Of a stretch of DNA of 64,000 bases, positions 47,768 through 58,680 are shown one piece after another (position 1 is the first letter of the stretch; the number at the start of each line of letters is the position of its first letter). The position numbers and the translations under genes are program-made. Location of the stretch: NCBI GenBank assembly GCA_002256995.1, contig NCGX01000004.1, positions 1-64,000 of the forward strand, in the 5' to 3' direction. The notes under the pieces are model-generated. The model was given only the letters and a program-made list of their open reading frames with translations. It was not told where the DNA came from and did not search any database. This stretch comes from Hydrogenophilales bacterium 16-64-40 (GTDB lineage: Bacteria; Pseudomonadota; Gammaproteobacteria; Burkholderiales; Thiobacillaceae).

Positions 47768-49660
47768 GTGAACAATTTGTCGAAAAACATCGCTGTCTGG
47801 CTGATCATCGCCGTCGTCCTGATGACGGTCTTCAACCAGTTCGGCGCGCAGCGCACCGCGCAGACGCAGATGCCCTATTCGCAGTTCATCGAAGAGGTGC
47901 GGCAGCAGCAGATCACCAAGGTGGTGATCGAGGGCAACGTGCTGAAGGGCGAGCGCAGCGATGGACAGCGCTTCACCAGCTATGCGCCGAGCGATCCGTG
48001 GATGGTGTCCGACCTGCTGAAAAACAACGTCTCGATCGAAGCCAAGCCGGAAGAGCAGCCCTCGTTCCTGATGAGCCTGCTGATTTCCTGGTTCCCCATG
48101 CTGTTGCTGATCGGCGTCTGGATCTTCTTCATGCGCCAGATGCAGGGGGGCGGCAAGGGCGGCGCGTTCTCGTTCGGCAAGAGCCGGGCACGCCTGCTTG
48201 ACGAAAATGCCAATCCGGTGACCTTTGCCGACGTGGCGGGTTGCGACGAGGCCAAGGAAGACGTGGCCGAACTGGTGGATTTTCTGAAAGATCCGACCCG
48301 GTTCCAGAAATTGGGTGGCCATATTCCGCGCGGTGTGCTGATGGTCGGCCCCCCTGGCACCGGTAAAACCCTGCTGGCGCGTTCGATTGCGGGCGAAGCC
48401 AAGGTGCCGTTCTTCAGCATCTCCGGCTCGGATTTCGTCGAAATGTTCGTCGGCGTCGGTGCCGCGCGGGTGCGCGACATGTTCGAGCAGGCGAAAAAGA
48501 GTTCGCCCTGCATCATCTTCATCGACGAACTCGACGCGGTCGGCCGCCAGCGTGGCGCAGGCCTGGGCGGCGGCAACGACGAGCGCGAACAGACCCTGAA
48601 CCAGTTGCTGGTGGAAATGGATGGCTTCGAAGCGACCGCAGGCGTCATCGTCATCGCCGCGACCAACCGTCCCGACGTGCTCGACCCGGCCCTGCTGCGC
48701 CCGGGCCGTTTCGACCGCCAGGTGGTGGTGGGCTTGCCCGACATTCGCGGCCGCGAGCAAATTCTTCTGGTGCACATGCGCAAGGTGCCGGTCGCGCCCG
48801 ACGTGCGGGCCGATATCCTGGCGCGCGGCACGCCTGGCATGTCCGGCGCCGATCTGGCCAACCTGATCAACGAAGCCGCCCTGTTTGCCGCCCGCGGCAA
48901 CAAGCGCCTGGTCGACATGGACGATTTCGAGAAGGCCAAGGACAAGATCCTCATGGGCGCCGAACGCAAGTCCATGGTGATTACGCCCGAGGACAAGAAA
49001 AAAACGGCTTACCACGAGTCGGGCCATGCGGTGGTCGGCATGTCCCTGCCGGGGTGTGATCCCGTCCACAAGGTGACCGTGATCCCGCGTGGCAGAGCCC
49101 TGGGCGTGACCATGTCGTTGCCCACCATGGATCGCTTCAGCCTGTACAAGGATGAAATGCTGTCGCAGATCAGCATGCTGTTTGGCGGCCGGGTGGCCGA
49201 GGAAATCTTCGTCGGCAGTATCTCGACCGGCGCATCGAACGACTTCGAGCGTGCCACCAGCATCGCGCGCGACATGGTGACGCGCTACGGCATGTCAGAT
49301 GCCCTGGGCCCGATGGTCTATGGCGAAAACGAGGGTGAAGTGTTCCTGGGGCGGTCGGTGACTACGCACAAGAATGTGAGCGAAGCCACCATGCAGAAGA
49401 TCGACGCCGAAGTTCGCCGCATTCTGGACGAGCAATACGCGGTGGCGAAGAAAATCCTGACGGACAACCGCGACAAGGTCGAAGCAATGACGGCCGCGTT
49501 GCTGGAATTCGAAACCATCGATTCCGATCAGATCGGCGACATCATGGCAGGGCGTCCGGTGCGTCAGCCCAAGCCGCTCGCCACCACGCCGCCGCCCGCA
49601 GGCGGCGATGACAAGCCGAGTGCACCGGCGCCGACCACCCAGCCGGTGCAGGAAGCCTGA
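47768..49660 (+). CDS. ftsH: ATP-dependent zinc metalloprotease FtsH
   Basis: A 630-aa membrane-bound AAA+ protease that degrades membrane proteins and short-lived regulators. Two N-terminal membrane helices (about 5-24 and 98-117) enclose a small periplasmic domain. The AAA domain has Walker [13 protein letters not shown], Walker [12 protein letters not shown], and the second region of homology ([15 protein letters not shown]). The zinc motif is HESGH, and the third ligand is in [11 protein letters not shown] at 47768 follows AAGGAG. The terminator after it abuts the folP start codon. Confidence 0.98.
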   Translation: MNNLSKNIAVWLIIAVVLMTVFNQFGAQRTAQTQMPYSQFIEEVRQQQITKVVIEGNVLKGERSDGQRFTSYAPSDPWMVSDLLKNNVSIEAKPEEQPSFLMSLLISWFPMLLLIGVWIFFMRQMQGGGKGGAFSFGKSRARLLDENANPVTFADVAGCDEAKEDVAELVDFLKDPTRFQKLGGHIPRGVLMVGPPGTGKTLLARSIAGEAKVPFFSISGSDFVEMFVGVGAARVRDMFEQAKKSSPCIIFIDELDAVGRQRGAGLGGGNDEREQTLNQLLVEMDGFEATAGVIVIAATNRPDVLDPALLRPGRFDRQVVVGLPDIRGREQILLVHMRKVPVAPDVRADILARGTPGMSGADLANLINEAALFAARGNKRLVDMDDFEKAKDKILMGAERKSMVITPEDKKKTAYHESGHAVVGMSLPGCDPVHKVTVIPRGRALGVTMSLPTMDRFSLYKDEMLSQISMLFGGRVAEEIFVGSISTGASNDFERATSIARDMVTRYGMSDALGPMVYGENEGEVFLGRSVTTHKNVSEATMQKIDAEVRRILDEQYAVAKKILTDNRDKVEAMTAALLEFETIDSDQIGDIMAGRPVRQPKPLATTPPPAGGDDKPSAPAPTTQPVQEA

Positions 49661-49685
49661 AGCGGATTCGGGTTCACGCACTACA

Positions 49686-49713
49686 ATAGAGGGGCTTAGG
49701 CCCCTCTATTTTT
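49686..49713 (+). terminator. Rho-independent terminator of ftsH abutting the folP start
   Basis: ATAGAGGGGC (49686-49695) pairs with GCCCCTCTAT (49700-49709) around a 4-base loop, followed by five T bases ending at 49713. The folP ATG starts at 49714, with no space for its own leader after the T-run. Confidence 0.88.
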
Positions 49714-50553
49714 ATGTCCTTTCTCCGCGCAGGTACGCACCGCCTCTCCTTGGCACGGCCCCTCATCATGGGCATCGTCAATGTCACGCCCGATTCGTTT
49801 TCGGATGGGGGTCGTCTGGACGATGCGCAGGCGGCGATCCGCTACGGCTTCAAGTTGCAGGAAGCCGGCGCCGATATTCTCGACGTGGGTGGCGAGTCCA
49901 CCCGTCCCGGCGCGGCAGCTGTGCCGGCTGCCGAAGAAATTCGTCGCGTGTTGCCGGTGATCGAGGCGCTTGCTGGCCACGGCTGCGTGGTGTCGGTCGA
50001 CACGATGAAGCCCGCGGTGATGCGGGCGGCGCTCGACGCCGGCGCGGCCATGGTGAACGATGTGATGGCCCTGCGTGCCTCCGGCGCACTGGAAACGGCG
50101 GCGGCGTCCGATGCGGCGGTGTGCCTGATGCACATGCAGGGCGAGCCGCAGCGCATGCAGCAGGCGCCCAGCTATACCGATGTGGTGGAAGAGGTGGGGC
50201 AATTCTTGCAGGACCGCGTCGCGGCCTGCGAAGCCGCAGGAATCGGCCGCGAGCGGATGGTGATCGACCCCGGCTTCGGCTTTGGCAAGACGCTGGTGCA
50301 CAACCTGGCCTTGCTGCGCCATCTGGATCGCCTGGCTGAATTGGGTTTGCCGGTGCTGGCCGGACTGTCGCGCAAATCCATGCTGGGCGCGCTGACCGGG
50401 CGGGGTGTGGATGAGCGCGAGTTTGCCGGGGTGGCGGCGCACTTGATGGCGGTGGCGCGCGGCGCGCGCCTGCTCCGGGTACACAATGTAGCGGCCATGC
50501 GTGATGCGCTGGCCATCTGGAATGCAGTGGAGGAACAACAGGATGGGACGTAA
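49714..50553 (+). CDS. folP: Dihydropteroate synthase
   Basis: A 279-aa TIM-barrel enzyme of folate synthesis, joining pABA to dihydropterin pyrophosphate. [16 protein letters not shown] (residues 19-34) holds the pyrophosphate loop, [11 protein letters not shown] the second loop, and the C-terminal segment has GLSRKSMLG. The start [20 protein letters not shown] is fixed by family alignment despite the terminator stem just before it. Overlaps glmM by 11 bases. The folP-glmM order is widely conserved. Confidence 0.97.
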   Translation: MSFLRAGTHRLSLARPLIMGIVNVTPDSFSDGGRLDDAQAAIRYGFKLQEAGADILDVGGESTRPGAAAVPAAEEIRRVLPVIEALAGHGCVVSVDTMKPAVMRAALDAGAAMVNDVMALRASGALETAAASDAAVCLMHMQGEPQRMQQAPSYTDVVEEVGQFLQDRVAACEAAGIGRERMVIDPGFGFGKTLVHNLALLRHLDRLAELGLPVLAGLSRKSMLGALTGRGVDEREFAGVAAHLMAVARGARLLRVHNVAAMRDALAIWNAVEEQQDGT

Positions 50554-51907
50554 ATATTTCGGCACCGACGGCGTGCGGGGCCGGGTGGGCGAGTCGCCGA
50601 TCACCCCCGAGTTTGTGATGCACCTGGGCTACGCTGCCGGGCAGGTACTGGTGGCCGACCGTGGCAGTCTGCCGCCGAACCAACACCCGACCGTGCTGAT
50701 CGGCAAGGACACCCGCATTTCCGGCTACATGCTGGAAGCTGCGTTGGAGGCCGGCCTCACCGCCGCTGGGGTGAACGTGCTGATGACCGGGCCGATGCCG
50801 ACGCCGGCAGTGGCGTACCTGACGCGGGCACTGCGCCTGCAGGCCGGGGTGGTGATCTCGGCCTCGCACAATCCGTTCGAGGACAACGGCATCAAGTTCT
50901 TTTCGGCCAACGGCCAGAAATTGCCCGACAGCGTGGAGGAAGCCATCGAGGCGCGGCTGGACCACCCGATCGTGACGGTCGAGGCGCGCCAGCTGGGACG
51001 CGCCCGACGCATGGAGGATGCCGCGGCCCGTTATATCGAGTTCTGCAAAAGCACCTTTCCCAATCAGCTCGACTTGCGGGGGATGCGCATCGTGGTCGAT
51101 TGCGCCAACGGCGCCACCTACCACATTGCCCCGCACGTGCTGCACGAACTGGGTGCCGAGGTGGTGGCCATCGGAAATGAGCCGAATGGTTTCAATATCA
51201 ATGACGAATGCGGCGCTACCCATACCAAGGCACTTTCCGATGCGGTGCGCTCGCATCGCGCGGATATTGGGATTTCGCTCGACGGCGACGGCGACCGTCT
51301 CATGATGGCCGACGCCCAGGGACGGATTTACGACGGCGACCAACTGGTCTACGTCATCGCACGTCACCGCATCCAGACCGGCTACATGAAGGGGGGGGTG
51401 GTCGGCACCCTGATGACCAATCTCGGCATGGAGCACGCCCTCGACCGCATTCATGTCCCGTTCGAGCGCGCCAAGGTGGGCGACCGCTATGTGCTGGAAC
51501 GCCTGTACGCCAACGGCTGGACCCTCGGCGGCGAGACCTCTGGTCATATTCTGTGCCTCGACAAGCACACCACCGGCGACGGGATTGTCTCGGCGCTGCA
51601 AGTGATGCGTGCGGTGCGGGAGAGCGGTGAAACCCTGGAGGAAATGACCGCCGATCTGGCCATTTACCCCCAGGTCATGATCAATGTCCGGGTGGCAAAA
51701 GGCTACAAGGTGGACGCAGCGCCGGCGGTCAGTGCGTCGGTGGCGGAGGCCGAGGCGACCTTGAACGGCAATGGGCGTGTAGTCCTGCGTGCGTCCGGAA
51801 CTGAGCCGTTGATCCGCGTGATGGTGGAAGGACGCGATGCAGAACAGGTCAGACACACTGCTGAAACGATAGCAGATGTCGTAAGAACCACAGCCGCTGC
51901 CGGCTGA
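50543..51907 (+). CDS. glmM: Phosphoglucosamine mutase
   Basis: A 454-aa alpha-D-phosphohexomutase that converts glucosamine-6-phosphate to glucosamine-1-phosphate for peptidoglycan and lipid A. N-terminus [13 protein letters not shown]. The phosphoserine is in [17 protein letters not shown] at about residue 104. The metal loop is [11 protein letters not shown] and the sugar loop GETSGHIL. The 3' phosphate-binding loop is [20 protein letters not shown] upstream fixes the start. Confidence 0.98.
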   Translation: MGRKYFGTDGVRGRVGESPITPEFVMHLGYAAGQVLVADRGSLPPNQHPTVLIGKDTRISGYMLEAALEAGLTAAGVNVLMTGPMPTPAVAYLTRALRLQAGVVISASHNPFEDNGIKFFSANGQKLPDSVEEAIEARLDHPIVTVEARQLGRARRMEDAAARYIEFCKSTFPNQLDLRGMRIVVDCANGATYHIAPHVLHELGAEVVAIGNEPNGFNINDECGATHTKALSDAVRSHRADIGISLDGDGDRLMMADAQGRIYDGDQLVYVIARHRIQTGYMKGGVVGTLMTNLGMEHALDRIHVPFERAKVGDRYVLERLYANGWTLGGETSGHILCLDKHTTGDGIVSALQVMRAVRESGETLEEMTADLAIYPQVMINVRVAKGYKVDAAPAVSASVAEAEATLNGNGRVVLRASGTEPLIRVMVEGRDAEQVRHTAETIADVVRTTAAAG

Positions 51908-51916
51908 TTTCCCGTC

Positions 51917-51950
51917 CTGAAATATATCTGTAATATTCGCCCGTTAGTAT
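51917..51950 (+). promoter_or_regulatory. Pho box and -10 of the pst operon
   Basis: CTGAAATATATCTGTAAT (51917-51934) matches 16 of 18 positions of the PhoB consensus. TAGTAT (51945-51950) lies 10 bases further on as the -10, the standard spacing for PhoB-activated promoters lacking a -35. This drives pstS, whose ATG is at 52003. Confidence 0.85.
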
Positions 51951-52002
51951 GACGCTCTCGGCCATGCGGCAGCGTCAACTACTACTACTATCGGAGATTC
52001 GC

Positions 52003-53022
52003 ATGCGTATATTCAACAAACTGGTTCAAGGCACCATGGCTGCGGCCTTGGGTCTGGCTTTTTCGGTGAGCGCGCTGGCTGCTGACATCACGGGCGCGGG
52101 TGCAACCTTCCCCTACGCCATTTATGCCAAGTGGGCCGAAGCCTATCGGGCGGCGACCGGCAACAAGGTCAATTACCAGGGCATTGGCTCCTCAGGCGGC
52201 GTCAAGCAGATCAAGGCCAGGACCATCGATTTTGGTGGCACGGATGCGCCGGTCAAGGAGGCCGATCTGGATGCAGCCAAACTGGTGCAGATTCCGACCG
52301 TGATGGGGGGCGTGACCATCGTCATGAACGTTCCTGGTGTTGAATCCGGCAAGCTGAAGCTGGACGGCGTCACGAGCGCCGACATTTTCCGCGGCGCGAT
52401 CACCAAGTGGAACGACCCGGCCATCGCCAGGCTGAATCCCGGCGTCAAGCTGCCGAATCTGGCGATCACCGTGTCGCATCGTTCGGACGGTTCGGGCACT
52501 ACCCACGCTTTCACCCACTATCTGGCCAAGCAATCGGCGGCCTTCGTGCGCGAGGTCGGCGCGGGCAATACGGTGAACTGGCCATCCAACGCGGTGGGCG
52601 GCAAGGGCAACCCGGGTGTCGCGGCCAACGTGCAGAAGATCAAGGGTGCGATCGGCTATGTGGACATCGCCGATGCGATGAAGAACAAGATGAACTTCGT
52701 TGCGCTGAAGAACCGTGCCGGCAACTATATCGTGCCGAGCCAGCAGTCGGTCGCCGATGCGGCCGCCGGTGCCAATTTCAAGGTCAAGGGCATGGCGCCG
52801 GATCTGCTCGACCAGCCGCACAAGAACGCCTGGCCCATCACCAGCGCCACCTACATCCTGGCGTATGAAAAGGGCACCGATGCTGCCAAGCAGAAGGGCG
52901 TCGTTGACTTCTTTACCTGGTCCTTGAACAACGGTCAGGGCATGGCTGCCGATCTCGGCTTTGTCGCGCTGCCGCCCAACGTCGTGAAGATGGTTGAGGC
53001 CGAGATGATTAAGATCAAGTAA
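52003..53022 (+). CDS. pstS: Phosphate ABC transporter substrate-binding protein PstS
   Basis: A 339-aa periplasmic phosphate-binding protein. Signal peptide MRIFNKLVQGTMAAALGLAF continues to SVSALA. The mature start is ADITGAGATFPYAIYAKWAE, with the phosphate-site segments GSSGGVKQIK, FGGTDAPV and HRSDGSGTTHAF. The ATG at 52003 with CGGAGA is the start; an earlier in-frame ATG lacks a ribosome-binding site. First gene of pstSCAB, under a Pho box. A stem-loop separates it from pstC. Confidence 0.97.
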   Translation: MRIFNKLVQGTMAAALGLAFSVSALAADITGAGATFPYAIYAKWAEAYRAATGNKVNYQGIGSSGGVKQIKARTIDFGGTDAPVKEADLDAAKLVQIPTVMGGVTIVMNVPGVESGKLKLDGVTSADIFRGAITKWNDPAIARLNPGVKLPNLAITVSHRSDGSGTTHAFTHYLAKQSAAFVREVGAGNTVNWPSNAVGGKGNPGVAANVQKIKGAIGYVDIADAMKNKMNFVALKNRAGNYIVPSQQSVADAAAGANFKVKGMAPDLLDQPHKNAWPITSATYILAYEKGTDAAKQKGVVDFFTWSLNNGQGMAADLGFVALPPNVVKMVEAEMIKIK

Positions 53023-53048
53023 GCGTTTGTTGAGCCAGCGTGAACAAT

Positions 53049-53075
53049 GCCGAGGGCGGCGGTGCCGACCTCGGC
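53049..53075 (+). other. Stem-loop between pstS and pstC
   Basis: GCCGAGG (53049-53055) pairs with CCTCGGC (53069-53075), loop 13 bases, no T-run. The gap to pstC is 125 bases. A stem here could stabilise the 3' end of pstS mRNA or partly stop transcription, explaining why binding protein is usually made in excess over permease. Confidence 0.5.
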
Positions 53076-53147
53076 CTTCTACGAAAGCATCTGCCTGTTC
53101 CGGCGGGTGCTCCCGCAGATAACAATTGAAACAATAGGCACCCCACC

Positions 53148-54125
53148 GTGAGTGAGCCCAGCGTAACCTCCGGAATGGACCTGCATGCAAGGCAGGTCAG
53201 GACATTCCGCTTGCAGGACAAATTTTTCCACCACACCACCCAGCTGTTCGCCTTTGTCGTCCTGGCGGCACTGGTGGGGATTCTGGTGTCGCTCACTTAC
53301 GAAGCCTGGCCCAGTATCAAGGCGTTCGGCCCATCCTTCCTGTGGACCAATATCTGGAGCGTGCCCGATGACGAGTACGGCGCGCTGGCTGCCATTTACG
53401 GCACCGTGGTGACGTCCGTGCTGGCGCTGCTGATTGCGGTGCCGATCAGCTTCGGCATCGCCCTGTTCCTGACCGAAACCTGCCCGGTGTGGTTGCGCCG
53501 CCCCCTGGGGACCGCAATTGAATTGCTGGCAGGCATCCCCTCGATTGTTTACGGCATCTGGGGTCTGTTCGTTTTCGCCCCCTTGTTTGCCGACTATATC
53601 CAGCCCCCTCTGCAGGCGTTGCTGGGCGATGTACCTGTGATCGGTGGCTGGTTCTCCGGCCCGCCCATCGGGGTCGGCATTCTTACTGCCAGCATCGTGC
53701 TATCGCTAATGGTGATTCCCTTTATCGCCTCTGTCATGCGCGACGTGTTCGAGACGGTGCCGGACGTACTGAGGGAATCGGCCTACGCTGTCGGCTGTAC
53801 GAACTGGGAAGTGGTGCGCAATGTCGTGCTGCCCTATACCCGCGTCGGCGTCATCGGCGGCATCATGCTTGGGCTGGGACGGGCGCTGGGTGAAACCATG
53901 GCGGTGACCTTCGTGATCGGCAACGCCAACCGCATCAACGGCAGTCTGTTTGCGCCGGGCACCTCGATTGCCTCGACGCTGGCGAACGAATTCGGCGAAG
54001 CGGATCCCGGGCTGCATATCGCTTCCCTGTTCTCGCTAGGGCTAGTGCTGTTCATCCTCACCTTTGTCGTGCTGGCGATTTCGCGCTGGCTGATCAGCCG
54101 CAGCATGGGTTCCGAGGGGCTGTAA
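53148..54125 (+). CDS. pstC: Phosphate ABC transporter permease PstC
   Basis: A 325-aa inner-membrane permease with six membrane segments. The transmembrane domain has the coupling-helix EAA loop [21 protein letters not shown], a standard sign of an ABC permease. Family markers include [22 protein letters not shown] start. The N-terminus has about 30 cytoplasmic residues. Pairs with PstA. Confidence 0.96.
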   Translation: MSEPSVTSGMDLHARQVRTFRLQDKFFHHTTQLFAFVVLAALVGILVSLTYEAWPSIKAFGPSFLWTNIWSVPDDEYGALAAIYGTVVTSVLALLIAVPISFGIALFLTETCPVWLRRPLGTAIELLAGIPSIVYGIWGLFVFAPLFADYIQPPLQALLGDVPVIGGWFSGPPIGVGILTASIVLSLMVIPFIASVMRDVFETVPDVLRESAYAVGCTNWEVVRNVVLPYTRVGVIGGIMLGLGRALGETMAVTFVIGNANRINGSLFAPGTSIASTLANEFGEADPGLHIASLFSLGLVLFILTFVVLAISRWLISRSMGSEGL

Positions 54126-54128
54126 ATC

Positions 54129-54974
54129 ATGATGAGTTTGTATACCCGCCGCATCTGGATCAACCGCATCGGCATTACCCTGTCGATGGTGGCGATGAGC
54201 CTGGGGCTGATCGCGCTGCTGTGGATTTTGTGGACGCTGTTTTCCAAGGGGTTTGCCGCGCTGAGTTGGGATTTGTTTACCCAGGACACGCCAGCGCCGG
54301 GTTCCGAAGGCGGCGGCCTGCGCAATGCCATCGTCGGCAGCGGTCTGATCCTGTTTTTTTCCATGCTGATCTCGACACCCGTTGGCATTCTGGCCGGTAT
54401 TTATCTTGCCGAGTACGGGCGCGTCTCGAAGTTTGCATCGTTCACCCGCTTCATGACCGACATCATGCTGTCGGCGCCGTCCATCGTCATCGGCTTGTTC
54501 GTCTATGCCCTGTTTGTCGTGACCACCGGCGGATTTTCCGGCTGGGCTGGCTCGCTTGCCTTGTCGCTGATCGCCATTCCAGTGGTGGTCCGCACGACCG
54601 AAAACATGCTAAAGCTGGTGCCGACCAGTCTGCGCGAAGCGGCCTTCGCGGTGGGCGCGCCACGCTGGCAGGTCTCGCTCAAGGTGACGTTGCGCGCGGT
54701 GAAATCCGGTGTGGTGACCGGCGTGCTGCTGGCGATGGCGCGCATTACCGGCGAAACCGCGCCGCTGTTGTTTACCGCACTGAACAACCAGTTCTTCAGC
54801 ACCAATATGTCCGAACCGATGGGTAACCTGCCGGTGGTGATTTTCCAGTTTGCGTTGAGCCCCTATGACAACTGGGTCAATCTGGCCTGGGGCGGGGCGC
54901 TGTTGATTGCCCTGCTGGTGCTGGCGGTCAACATCGGTGTGCGCATTGTTTTTCGCAACAAAGTTAAACGTTAA
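54129..54974 (+). CDS. pstA: Phosphate ABC transporter permease PstA
   Basis: A 281-aa permease with six membrane segments. The EAA loop is [20 protein letters not shown], and [16 protein letters not shown] and [15 protein letters not shown] match PstA. Three bases after pstC. Two consecutive ATG codons; GAGGGG upstream. Confidence 0.96.
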   Translation: MMSLYTRRIWINRIGITLSMVAMSLGLIALLWILWTLFSKGFAALSWDLFTQDTPAPGSEGGGLRNAIVGSGLILFFSMLISTPVGILAGIYLAEYGRVSKFASFTRFMTDIMLSAPSIVIGLFVYALFVVTTGGFSGWAGSLALSLIAIPVVVRTTENMLKLVPTSLREAAFAVGAPRWQVSLKVTLRAVKSGVVTGVLLAMARITGETAPLLFTALNNQFFSTNMSEPMGNLPVVIFQFALSPYDNWVNLAWGGALLIALLVLAVNIGVRIVFRNKVKR

Positions 54975-54991
54975 TTCTCCGGAACCTTCTG

Positions 54992-55774
54992 ATGCCCGAT
55001 CAAGCCATGCCAACCGGCGAAAATGCTGCCTTGCAGGTCCGCAATCTGGATTTCTTTTACGGCGACTTCAAAGGCCTCAACAACGTCAACTTGGATGTTG
55101 CCAACAAAAAGGTGACGGCCTTCATCGGGCCATCCGGTTGTGGCAAATCCACCTTGCTGCGCACCTTCAATCGCATGTATGACCTCTATCCGGGACAGCG
55201 CGCCGAAGGCGAGATCATTTTCCATGGCAAGAATCTGCTCGACAAGAGTCAGGACGTGAACCTGGTGCGCGCTAAAATCGGCATGGTGTTCCAGAAGCCG
55301 ACACCGTTTCCGATGACGATCTACGAGAACATTGCCTTCGGGGTGCGGCTGTACGAACGTATGCCGAAAAGCGCAATGGACGACCGCGTGGAGTGGGCGC
55401 TCAAGAAGGCCGCCCTGTGGGGCGAGGTGAAAGACAAGTTGCAGCAGAACGGCCTGTCGCTTTCCGGTGGCCAGCAACAGCGCTTGTGCATCGCGCGCGC
55501 GGTCGCAGTCAAGCCTGACATCGTGCTGCTGGACGAGCCGACTTCGGCGCTGGACCCGATTTCCACCGCCAAGATCGAAGAACTCATCAACGAGCTGAAA
55601 AGCGAATACACCATTGCCATCGTCACCCACAACATGCAGCAGGCCGCGCGGATTTCCGACTTCACGGCGTTCATGTACCTGGGCGAACTCATCGAATTCA
55701 ACGAAACCGGCACGATCTTCATGCAGCCGGTCAAGAAGCAGACCGAAGACTACATCACCGGCCGATTCGGCTGA
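54992..55774 (+). CDS. pstB: Phosphate ABC transporter ATP-binding protein PstB
   Basis: A 260-aa ABC ATPase. Walker [13 protein letters not shown], signature [14 protein letters not shown], Walker [25 protein letters not shown] and GRFG at the end are typical of PstB. It is 17 bases after pstA. No phoU gene follows, unlike many Pho operons; tpiA comes next. Confidence 0.98.
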   Translation: MPDQAMPTGENAALQVRNLDFFYGDFKGLNNVNLDVANKKVTAFIGPSGCGKSTLLRTFNRMYDLYPGQRAEGEIIFHGKNLLDKSQDVNLVRAKIGMVFQKPTPFPMTIYENIAFGVRLYERMPKSAMDDRVEWALKKAALWGEVKDKLQQNGLSLSGGQQQRLCIARAVAVKPDIVLLDEPTSALDPISTAKIEELINELKSEYTIAIVTHNMQQAARISDFTAFMYLGELIEFNETGTIFMQPVKKQTEDYITGRFG

Positions 55775-55785
55775 TTTTTCGATGC

Positions 55786-55825
55786 GCGCAACGCGCCCGT
55801 CGGTTGACCGGCGGGCGCGTTGCGC
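55786..55825 (+). terminator. Long perfect inverted repeat after pstB
   Basis: A 14-bp perfect repeat: GCGCAACGCGCCCG (55786-55799) and its complement (55812-55825), loop 12 bases. There is no T-run after it, so termination would be atypical. It sits between the pst operon and tpiA. Confidence 0.5.
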
Positions 55826-55858
55826 TTACCATCGCGCACTTTTGTTTGGCGGACTCCC

Positions 55859-56605
55859 ATGCGCAAAAAGCTCGTAGCCGGTAACTGGAAAATGCACGGC
55901 GGCCTGGCAGAAAACGCCGCGTTGCTGGCCGCACTCAAACCCGCTCTGGCCGGTATCGAGGCGGTGGTATGCGTGCCTTTTCCTTATCTGGCGCAGGCGC
56001 AGGCCGAGCTCGCCGGTTCATCGATTACCTGGGGTGCGCAAAACGTATCCGAGCAGGCTAAAGGGGCGTTCACCGGCGAAGTGTCAGCCTCCATGCTGCT
56101 CGATTTCGGCTGCACCTATGTGATCGTCGGGCATTCCGAGCGGCGGAGTCTGTACGGCGAATCCGACGAACTGGTGGCGAAGAAATATTTGGCTGCGCAG
56201 GCGGCGGGTTTGACGCCTATTCTATGCGTCGGCGAATCGCTGGCCGAACGTGAATCGGGCGTGACGGAGGCGGTTGTCGCGCGCCAGCTCGATGCCGTGA
56301 TCAACGCCGCCGGCGTGGTGTCGCTGGCCAAGGCGGTGGTGGCGTATGAGCCGGTGTGGGCGATCGGCACTGGAAAAACCGCATCACAGGAGCAGGCGCA
56401 GGCAGTCCATGCCTTCATCCGCGGCAAGATCGCGGCACTCGATGCGGACGTGGCAGATCAGTTGGTGATCCAGTATGGGGGTAGCGTAAAAGCTGCGAAT
56501 GCGGCAGAATTGATGGTTCAGTCGGATATCGATGGCGGATTGATTGGCGGTGCTTCTTTGGTCGCTGACGAGTTCATCGCGATTTGTCGGGCAGCAGCCA
56601 AGTAA
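55859..56605 (+). CDS. tpiA: Triosephosphate isomerase
   Basis: A 248-aa TIM-barrel enzyme interconverting dihydroxyacetone phosphate and glyceraldehyde-3-phosphate. GNWKMHG (Lys), VIVGHSERR (His), [15 protein letters not shown] (Glu and the flexible loop 6) and YGGSVKAAN (phosphate site) are all present. ATG at 55859, with GGCGGA upstream. secG follows at 10 bases. Confidence 0.98.
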   Translation: MRKKLVAGNWKMHGGLAENAALLAALKPALAGIEAVVCVPFPYLAQAQAELAGSSITWGAQNVSEQAKGAFTGEVSASMLLDFGCTYVIVGHSERRSLYGESDELVAKKYLAAQAAGLTPILCVGESLAERESGVTEAVVARQLDAVINAAGVVSLAKAVVAYEPVWAIGTGKTASQEQAQAVHAFIRGKIAALDADVADQLVIQYGGSVKAANAAELMVQSDIDGGLIGGASLVADEFIAICRAAAK

Positions 56606-56615
56606 GAGTCAAAAT

Positions 56616-56969
56616 ATGGAAACCTTGTTCTGGGTCGTTCACGTAATCGTTGCCATCGCTGTCATCGCGCTGGTACTGCTGCAGCATGGGAAGGGGGCAG
56701 ACATGGGGGCGGCGTTTGGCGGCGGCTCGTCCGGCAGCCTGTTCGGCTCGACTGGTTCGGCCAATTTCCTGAGCCGCAGCACCGCCATCGCGGCGACCTT
56801 GTTCTTCCTGACCAGCCTTGGGTTGGCCTATTTCGGGCTTCAGCAGCATAAGCCGGCCGCCAGTGTGCTGGATCGCACATCGGTACCGGCGACAGCGACG
56901 CAGCCCGCCGCGCCCGCACAAATTCCAGGCCAGGGTAACGGCTCGAAAGCGGGTGATATTCCGCAGTAA
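56616..56969 (+). CDS. secG: Preprotein translocase subunit SecG
   Basis: A 117-aa membrane protein with two helices (about 3-22 and 54-73), the size and shape of SecG. The loop between them holds [24 protein letters not shown], a highly conserved SecG segment. The C-terminus is a variable Ala/Pro-rich tail. The secG / tRNA-Leu / nuoA order is common in betaproteobacteria. Confidence 0.95.
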   Translation: METLFWVVHVIVAIAVIALVLLQHGKGADMGAAFGGGSSGSLFGSTGSANFLSRSTAIAATLFFLTSLGLAYFGLQQHKPAASVLDRTSVPATATQPAAPAQIPGQGNGSKAGDIPQ

Positions 56970-57002
56970 ACCAGCAGCACACATTGGGGCGAAAGCCCTT
57001 TG

Positions 57003-57087
57003 GCCGACGTGGTGGAATTGGTAGACACGCTATCTTGAGGGGGTAGTGACCTAGGTCGTGCGAGTTCGAGTCTCGCCGTCGGCACCA
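57003..57087 (+). tRNA. tRNA-Leu (anticodon GAG)
   Basis: An 85-base class II tRNA with CCA encoded. Acceptor arm GCCGACG pairs with CGTCGGC. The anticodon loop TTGAGGG carries GAG, which decodes CUC and CUU. A long variable arm built on GACC-TA-GGTC marks it as a leucine type. T-arm GCGAG-TTCGAGT-CTCGC is intact. It lies between secG and nuoA. Confidence 0.97.
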
Positions 57088-57176
57088 TCAAATTTCCTGA
57101 TCAGTCGAGTCGCTCCGCTAATAGACTTGGATCATAATTACTCAATAGCCTGAAGCAGGCATAACGGAGGATCCCG

Positions 57177-57533
57177 GTGCTGGAGAACTACCTCCCCATT
57201 CTGTTGTTCGTTCTGGTCGGGCTGGCCTTTGGCATTGTCCCCATCATTGCAGGGGGCCTGCTGGCGCCGAGGCGCCCCGATAGCGAAAAACTCTCCCCTT
57301 ACGAATGCGGCTTCGAGGCATTCGAGGATGCGCGCATGAGGTTCGATGTGCGCTACTACCTGGTAGCCATTCTTTTCATTCTGTTCGACCTGGAAATCGC
57401 GTTTCTCTTTCCATGGGCCATTGTGCTCGAGGAGATCGGCCTGGCAGGTTTTCTGGCCATGATGGTGTTCCTTGGTATCCTGGTGGTTGGCTTCATCTAC
57501 GAATGGATGAAGGGGGCGCTGGAATGGGAGTAA
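57177..57533 (+). CDS. nuoA: NADH-quinone oxidoreductase subunit A
   Basis: A 118-aa complex I membrane subunit with three helices. [27 protein letters not shown], shown in part, and FLFPWA are its hallmarks, with the acidic residues near the quinone site. GTG start with CGGAGG. First gene of the nuo operon, after a tRNA-Leu gene; its own promoter probably lies in 57088-57176. Confidence 0.97.
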   Translation: MLENYLPILLFVLVGLAFGIVPIIAGGLLAPRRPDSEKLSPYECGFEAFEDARMRFDVRYYLVAILFILFDLEIAFLFPWAIVLEEIGLAGFLAMMVFLGILVVGFIYEWMKGALEWE

Positions 57534-57582
57534 GGATGTTGTACCCTGGTGCGTTGGTCATGCTTGCAGGGAGGATGCGGTC

Positions 57583-58059
57583 ATGAGCATCGAAGGTGTT
57601 CTCGAACAGGGCTTCGTCACCACCAAGGCCGACCAACTGATCAACTACATGCGCACCGGCTCGATGTGGCCGATGACCTTTGGTCTGGCGTGCTGCGCGG
57701 TGGAAATGATGCAGGCGGGCGCCTCGCGCTACGACCTCGACCGCTTCGGTATTGTGTTCCGTGGGAGTCCCCGGCAGTCCGACGTGATGATCGTGGCGGG
57801 CACGTTGTGCAACAAGATGGCGCCCGCACTGCGCAAGGTCTACGACCAAATGGCCGAGCCGCGCTGGGTGATTTCCATGGGTTCCTGCGCCAACGGCGGC
57901 GGCTATTACCATTATTCGTATTCGGTGGTGCGCGGCTGCGACCGCATCGTGCCGGTCGATATCTATGTCCCCGGTTGCCCTCCGACGGCGGAGGCGCTGT
58001 TGTTCGGCATCATTCAGCTGCAGAACAAGATCCGCCGCACCAATACCATCGCCCGCTGA
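57583..58059 (+). CDS. nuoB: NADH-quinone oxidoreductase subunit B
   Basis: A 158-aa subunit carrying the N2 [4Fe-4S] cluster, the last electron carrier before quinone. The adjacent cysteines are in [10 protein letters not shown], and others in [15 protein letters not shown] and [11 protein letters not shown]. Contacts NuoD. A 49-base gap after nuoA. Confidence 0.98.
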   Translation: MSIEGVLEQGFVTTKADQLINYMRTGSMWPMTFGLACCAVEMMQAGASRYDLDRFGIVFRGSPRQSDVMIVAGTLCNKMAPALRKVYDQMAEPRWVISMGSCANGGGYYHYSYSVVRGCDRIVPVDIYVPGCPPTAEALLFGIIQLQNKIRRTNTIAR

Positions 58060-58065
58060 TTGCTC

Positions 58066-58680
58066 ATGCCCCAGACTGTGGAAGCCCTCTCTTTGTCTCT
58101 TGAAACGGTGCTTGGCGATGCGTTGGAGCAGTCGTTTGTCCGCCTGGATGAGCTGACGCTGATCCTCCGGCCGCAGCATTACGCGGCGGCGATGCTCGCG
58201 CTGCGCGACCATCCCGATTGCCGCTTCGACCAGCTGATCGACCTGTGCGGCATGGATTACTCGGGATACGGTGCGGATAGCGGCGGCGAGGGGGCGTGGA
58301 ACGGCGCCCGCTTTGCCGTGGTGGTGCACCTGCTGTCGGTATCGAGCAACCAGCGCGTGCGGGTGCGTGTGTTTTGCCCCGACGACGATCTGCCGGTGGT
58401 GGCCTCGGTGGTCGACCTGTGGCCATCCGCCAACTGGTATGAGCGCGAAGCCTTTGATCTCTATGGCATCGTGTTTGAGGGACACCCCGACCTGCGTCGA
58501 ATTCTTACCGATTACGGTTTCATCGGCCATCCGTTTCGCAAGGATTTCCCTCTGTCCGGCAACGTCGAGATGCGCTATGACCCAAGCCAGCAGCGGGTGA
58601 TCTACCAGCCGGTGTCGATCGAGCCGCGCGAAATCGTGCCACGCATCGTGCGCGACGAAAGCTACGGGGATGCGCACTGA
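58066..58680 (+). CDS. nuoC: NADH-quinone oxidoreductase subunit C
   Basis: A 204-aa peripheral-arm subunit. [30 protein letters not shown], shown here by its key part AFDLYGI, is the 30-kDa subunit signature. Start is ATG at 58066; a TTG two codons upstream is possible. Overlaps nuoD by one base. It is separate from nuoD, not fused as in E. coli. Confidence 0.96.
   Translation: MPQTVEALSLSLETVLGDALEQSFVRLDELTLILRPQHYAAAMLALRDHPDCRFDQLIDLCGMDYSGYGADSGGEGAWNGARFAVVVHLLSVSSNQRVRVRVFCPDDDLPVVASVVDLWPSANWYEREAFDLYGIVFEGHPDLRRILTDYGFIGHPFRKDFPLSGNVEMRYDPSQQRVIYQPVSIEPREIVPRIVRDESYGDAH

Noticed and set aside
57040..57070. Apparent insertion in the tRNA
   Set aside because: It is the long variable arm normal for class II leucine tRNAs.
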